Part shown: positions 35,086 to 44,830 of the stretch, one piece after another
How the letters are laid out: each line of letters starts with the position of its first letter
Position numbering within the stretch: the stretch's first letter is position 1
Source: Bacteroidota bacterium
GTDB lineage: Bacteria > Bacteroidota > Bacteroidia > UBA7662 > CANHCV01
Assembly (NCBI GenBank): GCA_947501265.1
Contig: CANMVY010000002.1
Location: 85,048-149,047, forward strand
DNA: 64,000 bases
Reading direction: 5' to 3'
Position numbers and translations under genes: made by a program
Notes under the pieces: generated by a model
Seen by the model: the letters and a program-made list of their open reading frames with translations, nothing else
Databases searched by the model: none
Told to the model about the DNA's origin: nothing

Positions 35086-36042
35086 TTACTTTTTTAGACC
35101 AATTTCCTGAAGTCTTTCATGCAAGTATTCGCCCGCTGAAATGGGTTCAAAATGTTTAGGATTTTGTGTGGTAATGCACGAATCCAAACAATCCAATCGC
35201 ATTTCGGAACGAGGATGCAAGAAGAATGGAATGGAATAACGAGGGGTTCCCCACATTTCTCGTGGCGGATTAATTACCCGATGCGTGGTTGATTTCAAAC
35301 GATTATTGGTTAATCGTTGCAACATATCTCCTACGTTGACCACCAGATGATCTGGAAGGGCGGTAACCGAAACCCATTCATTTTGTTTGTTTAAAACCTG
35401 CAAACCATCGGCAGATGCTCCCATCAATAAGGTAATGAGATTGATATCCTCGTGCTCGGCAGCGCGAACAGCATCTTTGGGATCATTTACGATGGGTCCG
35501 TAAAAAATCGGACGTAAAATGCTGTTACCATGATGGATTTTTTCATCAAAATAGTCTTCATTCAAACCAAGAAAAATAGCGATGGCGCGAAGCATGTATT
35601 TACCCGTTTTTTCAAGCAACTGGTAAGCTTCCTTCCCAACAGCGTTAAATTCTGGCAATTCGGAAACGGATACGTTTTCCGGATATTCTTGTTTGATTGG
35701 ATCAGAATCATCAACATACTGACCAAAGTGCCAAAATTCTTTTAAATCACCCACAGTTCTTCCTTTGGCATGCTCTTTTCCGAAGGAAATGTACCCTCGC
35801 TGACCGGCAATTCCAGGAATTTCATACTTCTCTTTGGTCTCAATGGGCAAAGTGAAAAATGCTTTCACCTGTTGGTAAAGGTTTTCCTCAAGAGACTCGC
35901 TAAGAAAATGATTTTTTACGGAAACGAACCCAATGTTCTCATAGGCATCGCCCAACTCGTTTACGAATTTGAGTTTACGAGCAGGATCAGTTGACAAAAA
36001 ATCAGCCAAATCTACCGATGGAATACCTTGTGGAAATGTCAT
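35086..36042 (-). CDS. isopenicillin N synthase-like 2OG-Fe(II) oxygenase
   Basis: A 318-residue non-haem iron dioxygenase. The N-terminal DIOX_N domain (IPSVDLADFL...) and C-terminal jelly roll carry the iron ligands HED (H197, D199) and H254 (STTHRVINP), and the 2-oxoglutarate-binding R268/S270 in PRYSIPFF. Substrate unknown; related bacterial enzymes hydroxylate small molecules. It heads a two-gene operon with chrA. A -7 box (TAAATTTG) lies 20 bases upstream and the paired DnaA boxes fall just upstream of it, near the -33 region. Confidence 0.9.
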   Translation of the reverse strand: MTFPQGIPSVDLADFLSTDPARKLKFVNELGDAYENIGFVSVKNHFLSESLEENLYQQVKAFFTLPIETKEKYEIPGIAGQRGYISFGKEHAKGRTVGDLKEFWHFGQYVDDSDPIKQEYPENVSVSELPEFNAVGKEAYQLLEKTGKYMLRAIAIFLGLNEDYFDEKIHHGNSILRPIFYGPIVNDPKDAVRAAEHEDINLITLLMGASADGLQVLNKQNEWVSVTALPDHLVVNVGDMLQRLTNNRLKSTTHRVINPPREMWGTPRYSIPFFLHPRSEMRLDCLDSCITTQNPKHFEPISAGEYLHERLQEIGLKK

Positions 36043-36062
36043 AATGTTCGAATTAAGGAAAA

Positions 36063-36070
36063 CAAATTTA
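36063..36070 (-). promoter_or_regulatory. -7 promoter element of oxygenase-chrA operon
   Basis: TAAATTTG on the minus strand, 20 bases before the ATG at 36042; the -33 region would fall at the edge of the DnaA-box pair. Confidence 0.5.
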
Positions 36071-36085
36071 TCAAATTATGCCTAA

Positions 36086-36106
36086 TTATCCACAGTTTGT
36101 GGATAA
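36086..36106. promoter_or_regulatory. head-to-head pair of perfect DnaA boxes
   Basis: TTATCCACA (36086-36094), three bases (GTT), TGTGGATAA (36098-36106): two perfect high-affinity DnaA boxes in inverted orientation. An AT-rich stretch with its own inverted symmetry (CTCAAATTTTT at 36107 to TTTTTGAG at 36140) follows, then weaker boxes TTATCGACG (36160) and TTATCCAAA (36170) exactly 10 bases apart. Candidate oriC or DnaA-regulated site. Confidence 0.6.
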
Positions 36107-36191
36107 CTCAAATTTTTAAAAAATTGGAAAAATTTTTGAGGACTTCCAACCTGAACAAATTATCGACGTTTATCCAAAAAACAGGTTTATT

Positions 36192-37637
36192 ATGGTACAA
36201 AAAAATTGGTTTATTCTCGTTGCAGCCTTAGCTGGAGGTTTGGTAGGAGCTGCAACCGTATCGTCCTTAACCTCAACTATCGAACAAAACCCGGGATCAA
36301 CTCCAACTCGATTGGTTACTTCGACGGGGAATTTGGTTGGGACACCTAGTTTTGTTGAAGCATCGGCCAATGTATTACCAACGGTAGTACACATCAAAAA
36401 CTCTCGTTCTGAGACGTTTGTAGATCCTTTCTATTTCGATCCGTTTGACTTTTTCGGTGGTGGGAATGGACTTCGACAGCAAAAACGCGATGCATCTTCC
36501 ACCGGATCTGGGGTAATTATTTCCAACGATGGCTACATTGTTACCAATAACCACGTTGTTCAAGGCGCTGAAAAAATAGAAGTAACACTGGATGACAAGC
36601 GGGTTCTAGAGGCCCAAGTTGTTGGTACCGATCCCAATACCGATTTAGCCCTCATTAAAGTTTCTGCCAATAATTTGATGGCCTGCCCATGGGGAAATTC
36701 CGATGATGTTCAAGTTGGCGAATGGGCACTAGCAGTCGGAAATCCGTTCAACCTCAATTCCACCGTTACCGCAGGCATCATTTCCGCAAAGGGACGCGAC
36801 ATCAATATTCTGAACGGCCAATCGAAAATTGAGTCATTTCTCCAAACCGATGCGGCCGTTAATCCAGGTAACTCAGGCGGGGCACTCGTAAACATGAAAG
36901 GCGAACTCATTGGAATCAATACCGCCATTGCGTCAAGAAATGGAGTTTACGAAGGATATGCGTTTGCCGTTCCTGCAAATTTGGTCAAGAAGATCGTTGA
37001 AGACCTAAAAGACTTTGGCTCGGTAAAACGAGGATATCTTGGAATAACAGTGGCCGATATCAATGAAAAATTGGCTCAAGATGAAGATTTAAAAGTGCGA
37101 CAAGGAGCCTATGTTGGTGGGTTTTCCGACAATTCTCCCGCTCGTGATGCCGGAATTAGAAAAGGCGATGTCATCATTAAAATCGATGGGAAAAGTGTAA
37201 AAAATCGCCCAACGATGATGGAAATGGTTTCCAGAAAACGTCCGGGCGAAGAAATTAATGTAACGGTAAATCGAGATGGTGAAGAAAAAACCTACTCGGT
37301 AAAATTGATGGATGAAAACGGAACCGGTAATTTGGCATCGTCCAACGAAAAAGTGGAAAGTTCCACAGAACTAGGAGCAACGTTTTCGGGAATCAATGCC
37401 GATGATAAACAGAAACTTGGCATCAACGGCGGAGTTAAAATTGTTTCGATTACCGGTGGGAAACTGAAAATGTCGGGCATCAAACCGGGCTTCATCATCA
37501 CCAAAATTCAAAACCAAAAAGTAACCGATATTAAAGACATCGATCGAATTTTGACCAACACCAAATCGGAAACAGCGCTATTGATTGAGGGGGTTTACCC
37601 TGATGGTCGACGGGCCTATTACGGCATTGGACGATAA
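36192..37637 (+). CDS. Do-family serine protease HtrA/DegP
   Basis: A 481-residue periplasmic protease/chaperone. An N-terminal signal anchor (about 5-25) precedes a chymotrypsin-fold domain with His in TNNHVV (H121), Asp in NTDLALIKV (about 152) and Ser in NPGNSGGAL (about 227), then two PDZ domains (about 275-370 and 385-478). It degrades or refolds misfolded envelope proteins. It is a single-gene unit; its upstream region holds the DnaA boxes and no clear TAnnTTTG element. A perfect bidirectional terminator follows. Confidence 0.95.
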   Translation: MVQKNWFILVAALAGGLVGAATVSSLTSTIEQNPGSTPTRLVTSTGNLVGTPSFVEASANVLPTVVHIKNSRSETFVDPFYFDPFDFFGGGNGLRQQKRDASSTGSGVIISNDGYIVTNNHVVQGAEKIEVTLDDKRVLEAQVVGTDPNTDLALIKVSANNLMACPWGNSDDVQVGEWALAVGNPFNLNSTVTAGIISAKGRDINILNGQSKIESFLQTDAAVNPGNSGGALVNMKGELIGINTAIASRNGVYEGYAFAVPANLVKKIVEDLKDFGSVKRGYLGITVADINEKLAQDEDLKVRQGAYVGGFSDNSPARDAGIRKGDVIIKIDGKSVKNRPTMMEMVSRKRPGEEINVTVNRDGEEKTYSVKLMDENGTGNLASSNEKVESSTELGATFSGINADDKQKLGINGGVKIVSITGGKLKMSGIKPGFIITKIQNQKVTDIKDIDRILTNTKSETALLIEGVYPDGRRAYYGIGR

Positions 37638-37670
37638 AAAAATAAGGGCGATTTGATCGCCCTTATTTTT
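37638..37670. terminator. bidirectional intrinsic terminator, htrA / mscS
   Basis: A perfect 15-bp stem with a 3-nt loop (TTG), A-run on one side and T-run on the other. It lies partly inside the last codons of the converging mscS gene. Confidence 0.88.
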
Positions 37671-38523
37671 TTCTAAACCGATTTACAATGGCCCTATTCA
37701 AAACTCTTTTTAACTTCCGTTCTATTTCGGGCATGGATTGATCCAACGTGAATTGATATTTGCAAATCAATTCATTTCCATTGATTTCAATGATGCGCAA
37801 AGAGGTGGATCCAAAACGAATCAGTTCAGCTGAATTCTCTATCAAAGTTTGATTTAAGAATTGTTCTACATCTTCGATTTTCTCAAACTCGTCGTACCTC
37901 AATACAAATTCAAGAACCGTTTTTCGGTTCTCTAACTTGCTGTAATTAACAATCTCATGCGTAAACAAAATCGTATTGGGAAGAAAAACAACTTCATCTT
38001 CATCGGTTAACAATTGAACTGATCCCAGGGTAATATCGGTAATTCGCCCGCGGTGGTGACCGATCTTCACGTAATCATCGATCAATAGCCGATTGGAAAA
38101 AGCCAATACCATGCCGTTGATTACGTTGGAAATATAATCCTTAAAAACGATGGCAACGGCAGCAGCAGCCACACTTAAACTGGTTATCAAATCTTTCAAA
38201 TGGAGGTTGAAAAGCGACAAGAAAACCGCCAAGGCCTGAAACGAATAAACCAAGATTGAAATTTGGCGAAGACCCAAAATGAAATTCTTAGCCTTCTTTA
38301 CATCGCGTTTTCCACTTCCAAAGGAAACCAACAAAATAAATTGCTTGATAATTTCCATCAATACCACCAATTGCACCATCACTAAGGATAATCGCAAGGT
38401 GTAACTCCACTGTTCTTTTACCGAGAATAAGGGTTTGAGCCAGAAAATCCCGACACCAATAGATAAAAAAAGGAGGATGATCCCCATTCTCCTTGTATTG
38501 CTTTGTCGTAATGCCATGCTCAA
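37663..38523 (-). CDS. small-conductance mechanosensitive channel, MscS family
   Basis: A 286-residue protein with four predicted transmembrane segments (about 13-32, 45-65, 88-107, 113-142), the last being the Ala/Val-rich pore helix (TSLSVAAAAVAIVFKDYISNVI), then the beta domain (RLLIDDYVKIGHHRGRITDITLGSVQLLTDEDEVVFLPN) and a mixed C-terminal domain. It opens under membrane tension in hypo-osmotic shock. It starts two bases after the arginine decarboxylase gene; its stop lies in the terminator stem. Confidence 0.93.
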   Translation of the reverse strand: MSMALRQSNTRRMGIILLFLSIGVGIFWLKPLFSVKEQWSYTLRLSLVMVQLVVLMEIIKQFILLVSFGSGKRDVKKAKNFILGLRQISILVYSFQALAVFLSLFNLHLKDLITSLSVAAAAVAIVFKDYISNVINGMVLAFSNRLLIDDYVKIGHHRGRITDITLGSVQLLTDEDEVVFLPNTILFTHEIVNYSKLENRKTVLEFVLRYDEFEKIEDVEQFLNQTLIENSAELIRFGSTSLRIIEINGNELICKYQFTLDQSMPEIERKLKRVLNRAIVNRFRKK

Positions 38524-38525
38524 AT

Positions 38526-39920
38526 TTACGTATAACCGAGAATTTTTAACATGGATTTGTACGATTGTTCTTTCGCAAAAAGTTTAGTGAAGTACTCACC
38601 GTTCTCATCACAATCAATAATCACATGTTTGGGTGCTGGAGTTAAACAGTGTTGAATACCTCCATATCCACCAATGCTTTCTTGGTATGCGCCTGTATGG
38701 AAAAATCCAATGTATTGGGGGCGTTCTTTGTCGTAAGTCGGCAAATAAATGGCATTTTGATGGGCTTCAGCATTGTAAAAATCGTCGCTATCGCACGTTA
38801 ATCCTCCCAACAAAACCCTTTCGTATTCGCGTTCCCAATTGTTCAACGCCATCATGATAAAACGCTTATTGATGGCCCAAGAATCGGGTAACGTTGTCAT
38901 AAAAGAAGAATCAATTAAATTCCATTTTTCACGATCGTTCTGCTTTTTCTGATCGATAATCTCGAATAAAACGGCACCGCTTTCACCAACGGTAAACGAA
39001 CCAAATTCCGTGAAAATATCCGGTTCCTTCACCCCAGAATTGTTGCACATGGACTTCACCTGAGCAATGATTTCTTCTGCCATGTACTCGTAATCGTAAT
39101 CAAATGTCAACGAATCTTTGATGGGAAATCCACCGCCGATGTTCAGGCTATCCAAAGTTGGACAAATTCGCTTCAATGCACAATAAACGTTCACACACTT
39201 GCTCAATTCATTCCAATAATAGGCAGTGTCGCGAATTCCGGTATTGATGAAAAAGTGGAGCATTTTCAGCTCCATTTTTGGGTTATCTTGAAGATTCTTG
39301 ATGAAAAATGGAACAATATCCTTGTATCCCATTCCCAAACGCGAGGTGTAGAACTCAAATTTCGGCTCTTCTTCCGCTGCAATTCGAATTCCAACTTTCA
39401 CGGTAGAGTTCGTCATTTCATTCAAAGCAGCCATTTCAGTAGGATTATCCAACACACAAACCAGGTTTTCAAATCCGTTATCGACCATTCGAACAATGTT
39501 TTCGATGTACTGCGGACGTTTGTAACCATTGCAAATGATGAACTTGTCTTTGGTAACTTTTCCAGCATTGTACATCTCTTCGATGATATTGATATCAAAG
39601 GCAGAAGACGTTTCCAAATGGATATCATTTTTCAAAGCCTCTTCTATAACAAAGCTAAAATGACTTGATTTTGTGCAATAGCAATAGTTGTACTTTCCAT
39701 CATACAACGACTTCGCCATGGCTACAGCAAAGATCTTTTTGGCCTTTTGAATTTGATGGGAAATCTTTGGAAGGTATGATATCTTTAACGGGGTACCGTA
39801 TTGTTTAATGACATCCATCATCGGTATATCGTGAAAATAAAGCTCATTATCAATGACTTTAAACTCCTCGGTAGGAAAATCGAACGTTTGTTCAATTAGG
39901 TCGATGTACTTATTCCTCAT
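38526..39920 (-). CDS. speA: arginine decarboxylase (short Bacteroidota type)
   Basis: A 464-residue PLP enzyme of fold type III. The PLP Lys lies in NYCYCTKSSHFSF, followed by HLETSSAFDINI and the phosphate-binding NIGGGFPIKD; the C-terminal block LLGGLTCDSDDFYNAE contains the substrate-binding Cys-Asp motif. At about 460 residues it is shorter than E. coli SpeA (about 660) but matches the arginine decarboxylase-like enzymes of this phylum; diaminopimelate or other amino acids as substrate are not excluded. It makes agmatine for polyamines. A -7 box lies 18 bases upstream. Confidence 0.85.
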   Translation of the reverse strand: MRNKYIDLIEQTFDFPTEEFKVIDNELYFHDIPMMDVIKQYGTPLKISYLPKISHQIQKAKKIFAVAMAKSLYDGKYNYCYCTKSSHFSFVIEEALKNDIHLETSSAFDINIIEEMYNAGKVTKDKFIICNGYKRPQYIENIVRMVDNGFENLVCVLDNPTEMAALNEMTNSTVKVGIRIAAEEEPKFEFYTSRLGMGYKDIVPFFIKNLQDNPKMELKMLHFFINTGIRDTAYYWNELSKCVNVYCALKRICPTLDSLNIGGGFPIKDSLTFDYDYEYMAEEIIAQVKSMCNNSGVKEPDIFTEFGSFTVGESGAVLFEIIDQKKQNDREKWNLIDSSFMTTLPDSWAINKRFIMMALNNWEREYERVLLGGLTCDSDDFYNAEAHQNAIYLPTYDKERPQYIGFFHTGAYQESIGGYGGIQHCLTPAPKHVIIDCDENGEYFTKLFAKEQSYKSMLKILGYT

Positions 39921-39938
39921 GACTTCAAATTAGGTTTG

Positions 39939-39946
39939 CAAAAATA
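39939..39946 (-). promoter_or_regulatory. -7 promoter element of speA
   Basis: TATTTTTG followed by C on the minus strand, 18 bases before the ATG. Confidence 0.5.
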
Positions 39947-40028
39947 CACGACTAATTTAAATTATCAAGTTAAAAGAAATCCGCGTCAGTTGGATTACAA
40001 AAAATTAACCAAACCAACTTCATCAAAT

Positions 40029-41294
40029 TCACTCTTCTACAAAATCCAAATCCCTACCAAAGGTTTCTTTTAAATACCAAGTACCGGCAATGGCCAAGGC
40101 AAAACATACGATCCCAACCAAGTAAGCAGCGTGATAGGAAGTCCAAACATGAGAAAGAGCCACGAAAGACATGGTAATTGGAAGTACACCTCCGCGCACA
40201 AAATTGGGAGCAGTAGTGGTAACCGTTGCGCGGATATTTGTTCCAAATTGTTCTGAGGCAAGTGAAACAAATAGGGCCCAATAACCGGTTACAAACCCAA
40301 GTGCAAAAGACAACCACTGAAACGCAGCCAATGAAATCCCTTGAACTTCAAGGAAAACAAAACTCAATACTGCACAAGAAATTAAGTAAATGAAGATTAC
40401 TTTTCGACGGGAGCGCATCCATTGACTCAATAAACCACTAACTAAATCACCTACACTTAACCCAATATAACAGAAAATAACCGCAATGCCTCGTATTTCA
40501 TTTTGATGGGCAACCTCACCTGGACGAAGAAGAGAATGAAAATCAAGGCTTGAAAATTTAATTAGTATTCCCACAACAAACCAAACTGGAAGTCCAATTA
40601 ATACGCAAGCAAGGTAGCGGAGTGCTCGTTCTTTGGTTTTAAAGATGAGGAAAAAACTCCCCTTTTTAAGATTATCCTTCTCTTTTACTTGATTGAACAT
40701 TTCCGAATCGAAGGTGCCAACGCGAAGAAAAAGCAAGGATAATCCTAAAATACCTCCAATTAAATAGGCCTCCTGCCAAGGATGCAGCCCAAAAACATCG
40801 AAATGATTCCGACTAACGAGGGCTGCAACAACGGCGCCCAATGCACCCATTGTTGCGATGATCATGGTTCCAATTCCGCGCTTTTCCTTATCGAACGACT
40901 CCGAAACCATGGTAATTCCTGCACCTAATTCTCCTGCTAAACCAATGCCTGCCAACAAACGAATCCACTCGTATTGGGTAATGTTCGTAACGAAGGCATT
41001 GGCAATATTGGCTAAAGAATACAATAAAATACTCCCAAACAACACCGACTTTCGCCCTTTTTTGTCACCCCAAATCCCCCAAAGCAATCCACCAATTAAC
41101 ATCCCAACCATTTGCCAATTGAACAACGAAACGTCGTACTTCTTCAAAAGAGCCTCATCGGTAATCCCAATGCCTTTTAAACTAGCAGTTGAAATGATAT
41201 TGAATAATTGGAGATCATAAATATCAACGAAGTAACCCAAGGAAGCTACCAATATGAGCATTCCCTTTCCTTTGAAAATTTGGTTCATCCCCAA
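40029..41294 (-). CDS. MFS transporter, metabolite:H+ symporter type
   Basis: A 421-residue, 12-helix major facilitator. The loop 2-3 motif GDKKGRKSVLFG and the RLLAGIGLAGELGAGITMVSE helix resemble the sugar/aromatic acid and metabolite symporters; the central loop (about 200-215) is basic. Substrate unknown. It starts two bases after ribF and closes the long minus-strand operon that begins at hisS. Confidence 0.88.
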   Translation of the reverse strand: MGMNQIFKGKGMLILVASLGYFVDIYDLQLFNIISTASLKGIGITDEALLKKYDVSLFNWQMVGMLIGGLLWGIWGDKKGRKSVLFGSILLYSLANIANAFVTNITQYEWIRLLAGIGLAGELGAGITMVSESFDKEKRGIGTMIIATMGALGAVVAALVSRNHFDVFGLHPWQEAYLIGGILGLSLLFLRVGTFDSEMFNQVKEKDNLKKGSFFLIFKTKERALRYLACVLIGLPVWFVVGILIKFSSLDFHSLLRPGEVAHQNEIRGIAVIFCYIGLSVGDLVSGLLSQWMRSRRKVIFIYLISCAVLSFVFLEVQGISLAAFQWLSFALGFVTGYWALFVSLASEQFGTNIRATVTTTAPNFVRGGVLPITMSFVALSHVWTSYHAAYLVGIVCFALAIAGTWYLKETFGRDLDFVEE

Positions 41295-41296
41295 AT

Positions 41297-42241
41297 TTAA
41301 GCAACAAAATTTTGCTTAGCGAAAAATTCGATAACGTTCTTCTTGTCGTTTTGTAGCAGAGGAATCAAGTCGGTTAGTGATTTAACATCTTGATCATCGC
41401 GAATAAATGCATGCATGAAGATTTTAACTTCCTCCCCATAAATTTCTCGATCAAAATCAAAAATATTTACCTCAATGCGCTTCTCAAGTCCGTCCAATCC
41501 ATTCCGAAAACCAATGTAGAGCATTCCAAAGTACGTTTCTTGTGGATTAATAACCACTTCTACTGCATAAATTCCAACCTTAGGAATCAGCTTTTGAGGA
41601 TGGTCCAACTGAATATTTGCGGTTGGGAATCCGATGGTTCTACCCCATTGGTTTCCGTGAACCACCGTACCAGTAAGTGGGTAATTTCTGCCCAAAAGGG
41701 CATTCGCTTCTTGAATTTTGCCATCGCGAAGAGCCTCTCGAATTCGGGTAGAACTGATCGCGATGGTCTCTTCTTCCAATACCGGAATCTGCAATACTTC
41801 AAAACTGGAATGAAACTGCTTCAACAATTGAACATCTCCTCCCCTATTTTTTCCGAATCGATGATCGTAACCGATGCAAACAAATTGCGCATTCAGGTTT
41901 TCGATGATCACTTCCTGAACAAATCGAGACGCTTCAAAATCAAAAATCCCAGGAACTTGATCCAAGTAGTAAACCTCATCTATTCCTACTTCCTCAAAAA
42001 CATTCAACTTCTCCTTAGCAGTTTGAAGAATTTCTATTCCCTTTGCGGTTGGATTAATCAATAATCGTGGGTGATTTGAAAACGTTAAAATGGCAGACTT
42101 CAACCCTCTTTGACGAGCTTTCTCAACAACCTTTTTTAAAATCGACAAATGTCCTTTATGAACTCCATCGAAGGATCCAATGGTCAATGCCAAAGGTTGA
42201 TCCTTCTTAACTTCCAACCAATTGAAATCAAAGATTTTCAT
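41297..42241 (-). CDS. ribF: bifunctional riboflavin kinase / FMN adenylyltransferase
   Basis: A 314-residue RibF. The N-terminal nucleotidyl transferase domain shows GSFDGVHKGHLSIL and ISSTRIREALRDGKIQEA (about 1-180); the C-terminal flavokinase domain has LTGTVVHGNQWGRTIGFPTANI and NIFDFDREIYGEEVKI. It makes FMN, then FAD, from riboflavin. Its start overlaps the truB end by 14 nt, the common bacterial truB-ribF pairing. Confidence 0.96.
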   Translation of the reverse strand: MKIFDFNWLEVKKDQPLALTIGSFDGVHKGHLSILKKVVEKARQRGLKSAILTFSNHPRLLINPTAKGIEILQTAKEKLNVFEEVGIDEVYYLDQVPGIFDFEASRFVQEVIIENLNAQFVCIGYDHRFGKNRGGDVQLLKQFHSSFEVLQIPVLEEETIAISSTRIREALRDGKIQEANALLGRNYPLTGTVVHGNQWGRTIGFPTANIQLDHPQKLIPKVGIYAVEVVINPQETYFGMLYIGFRNGLDGLEKRIEVNIFDFDREIYGEEVKIFMHAFIRDDQDVKSLTDLIPLLQNDKKNVIEFFAKQNFVA

Positions 42242-42959
42242 GGGAGGCTTTATCTTTTCGCTCTTCCAAAAGGCTGACCAACTCTTCTAAATTCCAAGCA
42301 TCATCCACATGAAAGTTGCCGATTTTGGTTCGTCTCAACCCTGCCAACACACCACCACAGCCCAATTCTTGGCCTAAATCGTGGGCCAAACTTCGAATAT
42401 AGGTTCCTTTACTGCAAACGATTCTAAAGTGTAAATTGGGGAAATCAAAACGAGTAATTTCAAATGTTTCAACCGTAACATTTCGTTTCTTCAGTTCTTG
42501 AGCTTCCCCTTTTCGAGCTAAATCATAACTTCTTTTCCCATCTACCTTGATGGCAGAAAAAACGGGAGGAACTTGTTCAATTTCACCCAAAAAATGATTT
42601 TCAATGACACTCAGAACTTCGGACTCTTGAATATGCTGGTAATCGCGGTATTCAGAAGGTTCCGTTTCATAATCGTAGGAAGGCGTGATTACGCCCAATT
42701 GAATCACACCGGTATATTCTTTGATTTGCCCCATGTAGGACTCAATTTCTTTGGTTTTCTTTCCCGTGCAAATGATTAAAAGTCCGGTAGCTAACGGATC
42801 CAACGTACCCGCATGTCCAATTTTCTTAGCCGGTTTGATTCGGTATTTGAGTTTGGCCACCACATTGAAGGACGTCCAATTCAAAGGTTTGTCCACCAGC
42901 AAGACCTCACCGGCAGCAAAATCAAAAGTTAATCCACGAAGTTCAGTTGTATTCCCCAT
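42228..42959 (-). CDS. truB: tRNA pseudouridine-55 synthase TruB
   Basis: A 243-residue pseudouridine synthase making psi55 in the tRNA T-loop. The [15 protein letters not shown] start, [16 protein letters not shown] with the catalytic Asp, and [15 protein letters not shown] are signatures. The C-terminal PUA-like part is short, as in other Bacteroidota. It overlaps the end of uppP by 31 nt and ribF by 14 nt. Confidence 0.96.
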   Translation of the reverse strand: MGNTTELRGLTFDFAAGEVLLVDKPLNWTSFNVVAKLKYRIKPAKKIGHAGTLDPLATGLLIICTGKKTKEIESYMGQIKEYTGVIQLGVITPSYDYETEPSEYRDYQHIQESEVLSVIENHFLGEIEQVPPVFSAIKVDGKRSYDLARKGEAQELKKRNVTVETFEITRFDFPNLHFRIVCSKGTYIRSLAHDLGQELGCGGVLAGLRRTKIGNFHVDDAWNLEELVSLLEERKDKASHENL

Positions 42960-43741
42960 TGCAACATGAGCAGAATTGCTGCTCCAATAATAATTCGATA
43001 AATCCCAAAAGCTCTGAAACCGTACTTGTTTAATATTCCAATGAAGGTTTTAATAGCAATAAGTCCCACCACAAAGGCAACCGCATTTCCAATCAATAAT
43101 TCTTGCACATGATCGGTAATGAGTTGGGGAGAAATTTTATAAAGGTCGTACCCTTTTTTGGCTGTGGCACCCAACATGGTTGGAACTGCCAGAAAAAAAG
43201 AAAATTCGGCGGCTTGTTTGCGATTGAATGGGCCAATCATTCCTCCAATAATGGTAGCTGCGGAACGTGAAACACCAGGAATCATGGCAATGCATTGAAA
43301 CAAACCAATCAGAACAGCATGTCCGAATCCCATTTTTTCGGGATTCAATTCCTCTCTGCCTTCCAACTTCCAAGGAAGCATCATTTTATCAAAGAAGAAA
43401 AGAATAACTCCTCCAATCACCAAAGCCCAAGCTACCACAGAAACATCTCCGAGCATGGCATCGATGGCATCTCCAAAAATTAAACCGATAACAGCTGCCG
43501 GAAAAAATGCGGCAAGTAGTTTCCAATAAAAATTAAACGATTGAAAAAACCGTTTAAAGTAAAGCACAACTACCGAAAGGATGGCTCCTAACTGAATAAT
43601 GACCATGTAGGCCTTCAAAAAATCAGTACTAGGAATTCCCAACAAATGCTGGGTGATGATCATGTGCCCCGTAGAAGAAACCGGAAGAAACTCCGTTAAT
43701 CCTTCAACAATTGCAATGACAACCGCCTGAAAATTGGTCAT
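42929..43741 (-). CDS. uppP: undecaprenyl-diphosphate phosphatase UppP
   Basis: A 270-residue, eight-helix BacA/UppP protein. [17 protein letters not shown] holds the catalytic Glu-rich motif and [16 protein letters not shown] the second active-site motif. It recycles the lipid carrier for peptidoglycan and surface glycans. Overlaps: 4 nt with the DUF3098 gene upstream, 31 nt with truB downstream. Confidence 0.96.
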   Translation of the reverse strand: MTNFQAVVIAIVEGLTEFLPVSSTGHMIITQHLLGIPSTDFLKAYMVIIQLGAILSVVVLYFKRFFQSFNFYWKLLAAFFPAAVIGLIFGDAIDAMLGDVSVVAWALVIGGVILFFFDKMMLPWKLEGREELNPEKMGFGHAVLIGLFQCIAMIPGVSRSAATIIGGMIGPFNRKQAAEFSFFLAVPTMLGATAKKGYDLYKISPQLITDHVQELLIGNAVAFVVGLIAIKTFIGILNKYGFRAFGIYRIIIGAAILLMLQWGIQLNFVD

Positions 43742-43935
43742 TTAGACTCTTTTTTTCGGTACATGATGGCGAAACCATTCACCACAAAACCCAAAATGAG
43801 AAGAATGGGTGCTACAACGGTTTTGGAGGTGCCGTAGATATCTTCTTTTCCACTCATCATAAAAAATCCGATGGCCAAGATGGCACAACCAATGCCCATG
43901 ATGATGTAGTTCATTTTTCCGAAATAGTGATTCAT
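43738..43935 (-). CDS. DUF3098 small membrane protein
   Basis: A 65-residue protein with two transmembrane helices (about 9-26 and 39-57) joined by a short loop (SGKEDIYGTSKTV). It matches DUF3098, found in Bacteroidota between ftsX and uppP, exactly this position. Function unknown; the location suggests cell division or lipid-carrier recycling. Four bases after ftsX and overlapping uppP by 4 nt. Confidence 0.85.
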   Translation of the reverse strand: MNHYFGKMNYIIMGIGCAILAIGFFMMSGKEDIYGTSKTVVAPILLILGFVVNGFAIMYRKKESK

Positions 43936-43939
43936 AGTT

Positions 43940-44821
43940 TTAATCGTAAAGTTGATCCATTTTTAAACGAAGGTACTTATTCACCGAAATAAAGGTGCTT
44001 AAAGTCGTAATGATGATTCCAAAAATAAAGAGAAATGCAAAGAGGAAAAGGGTATTGTTCCAATCTTTGATTTCGTTGAATTCCGGTTTGGTTTTAGGAA
44101 GGATAACCATCAATGCTGCCACCAAACCGCAAGCCAAAAGTGCTGCAATGAATCCCTGAATGACGGCGTTTTTCAAAAATGGCTTGCGAATAAAACCATG
44201 GGTTGCGCCAACGAGTTGCATGGTTTTGATGTTGAATCGTTGCGCAAACAGAGAGAGCTTAACGGAATTATTAATGAGGATGATGGAAATGATTAAAATA
44301 ATTCCAGCAAATGCCAATAATGCCAGCCCCAACGTCATGATGTTTTCATTAAATTGCTCCAGGGCTGGTAATTTGTAACTCACCTCATCTACAATGGGGT
44401 TAGCGACAATGTTTCGACGAATTTCTGCCAAATGCTCTTGGTCGGCAAAAGGCGCTTTTACGTACAAATCACAACTTCTTAATAGTGGATTATCCCCCAA
44501 CACCTCGATAAAATCAGACTCCACCTCTACTCCATCCAATCGTTTTGCGGCTTCTTCACGAGAAACGTAATGCAACTTTTTAGTAGAAGGCATGGATTGG
44601 ATGATGATCATGGCATCTTTAATTTCTTGGGAAGAAGCAGAATTTTTGAAGAAAATATCCATCATAAAATTTTCTTTCAACACCAAAACTGCACTTCGAG
44701 CATGAATGGATGCAAAGCCCAAAACTCCAACCAACATCAGTACCAACGCAACCGAAAACAATGCGGTAATACTGGTGCGTTGTGCAAGAGATTGAAAATA
44801 TCGAATGCTTTTCTGAGCCAT
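43940..44821 (-). CDS. ftsX: cell-division ABC transporter permease FtsX
   Basis: A 293-residue FtsX: N-terminal helix (about 20-40), a periplasmic domain (about 45-165, with MPSTKKLHYVSREEAAKRL), and three C-terminal helices (about 172-195, 222-245, 263-283). With FtsE it controls peptidoglycan hydrolases at the septum; ftsE is not adjacent, as is usual in this phylum. It starts nine bases after hutH. Confidence 0.94.
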   Translation of the reverse strand: MAQKSIRYFQSLAQRTSITALFSVALVLMLVGVLGFASIHARSAVLVLKENFMMDIFFKNSASSQEIKDAMIIIQSMPSTKKLHYVSREEAAKRLDGVEVESDFIEVLGDNPLLRSCDLYVKAPFADQEHLAEIRRNIVANPIVDEVSYKLPALEQFNENIMTLGLALLAFAGIILIISIILINNSVKLSLFAQRFNIKTMQLVGATHGFIRKPFLKNAVIQGFIAALLACGLVAALMVILPKTKPEFNEIKDWNNTLFLFAFLFIFGIIITTLSTFISVNKYLRLKMDQLYD

Positions 44822-44830
44822 GAAGTAAAG

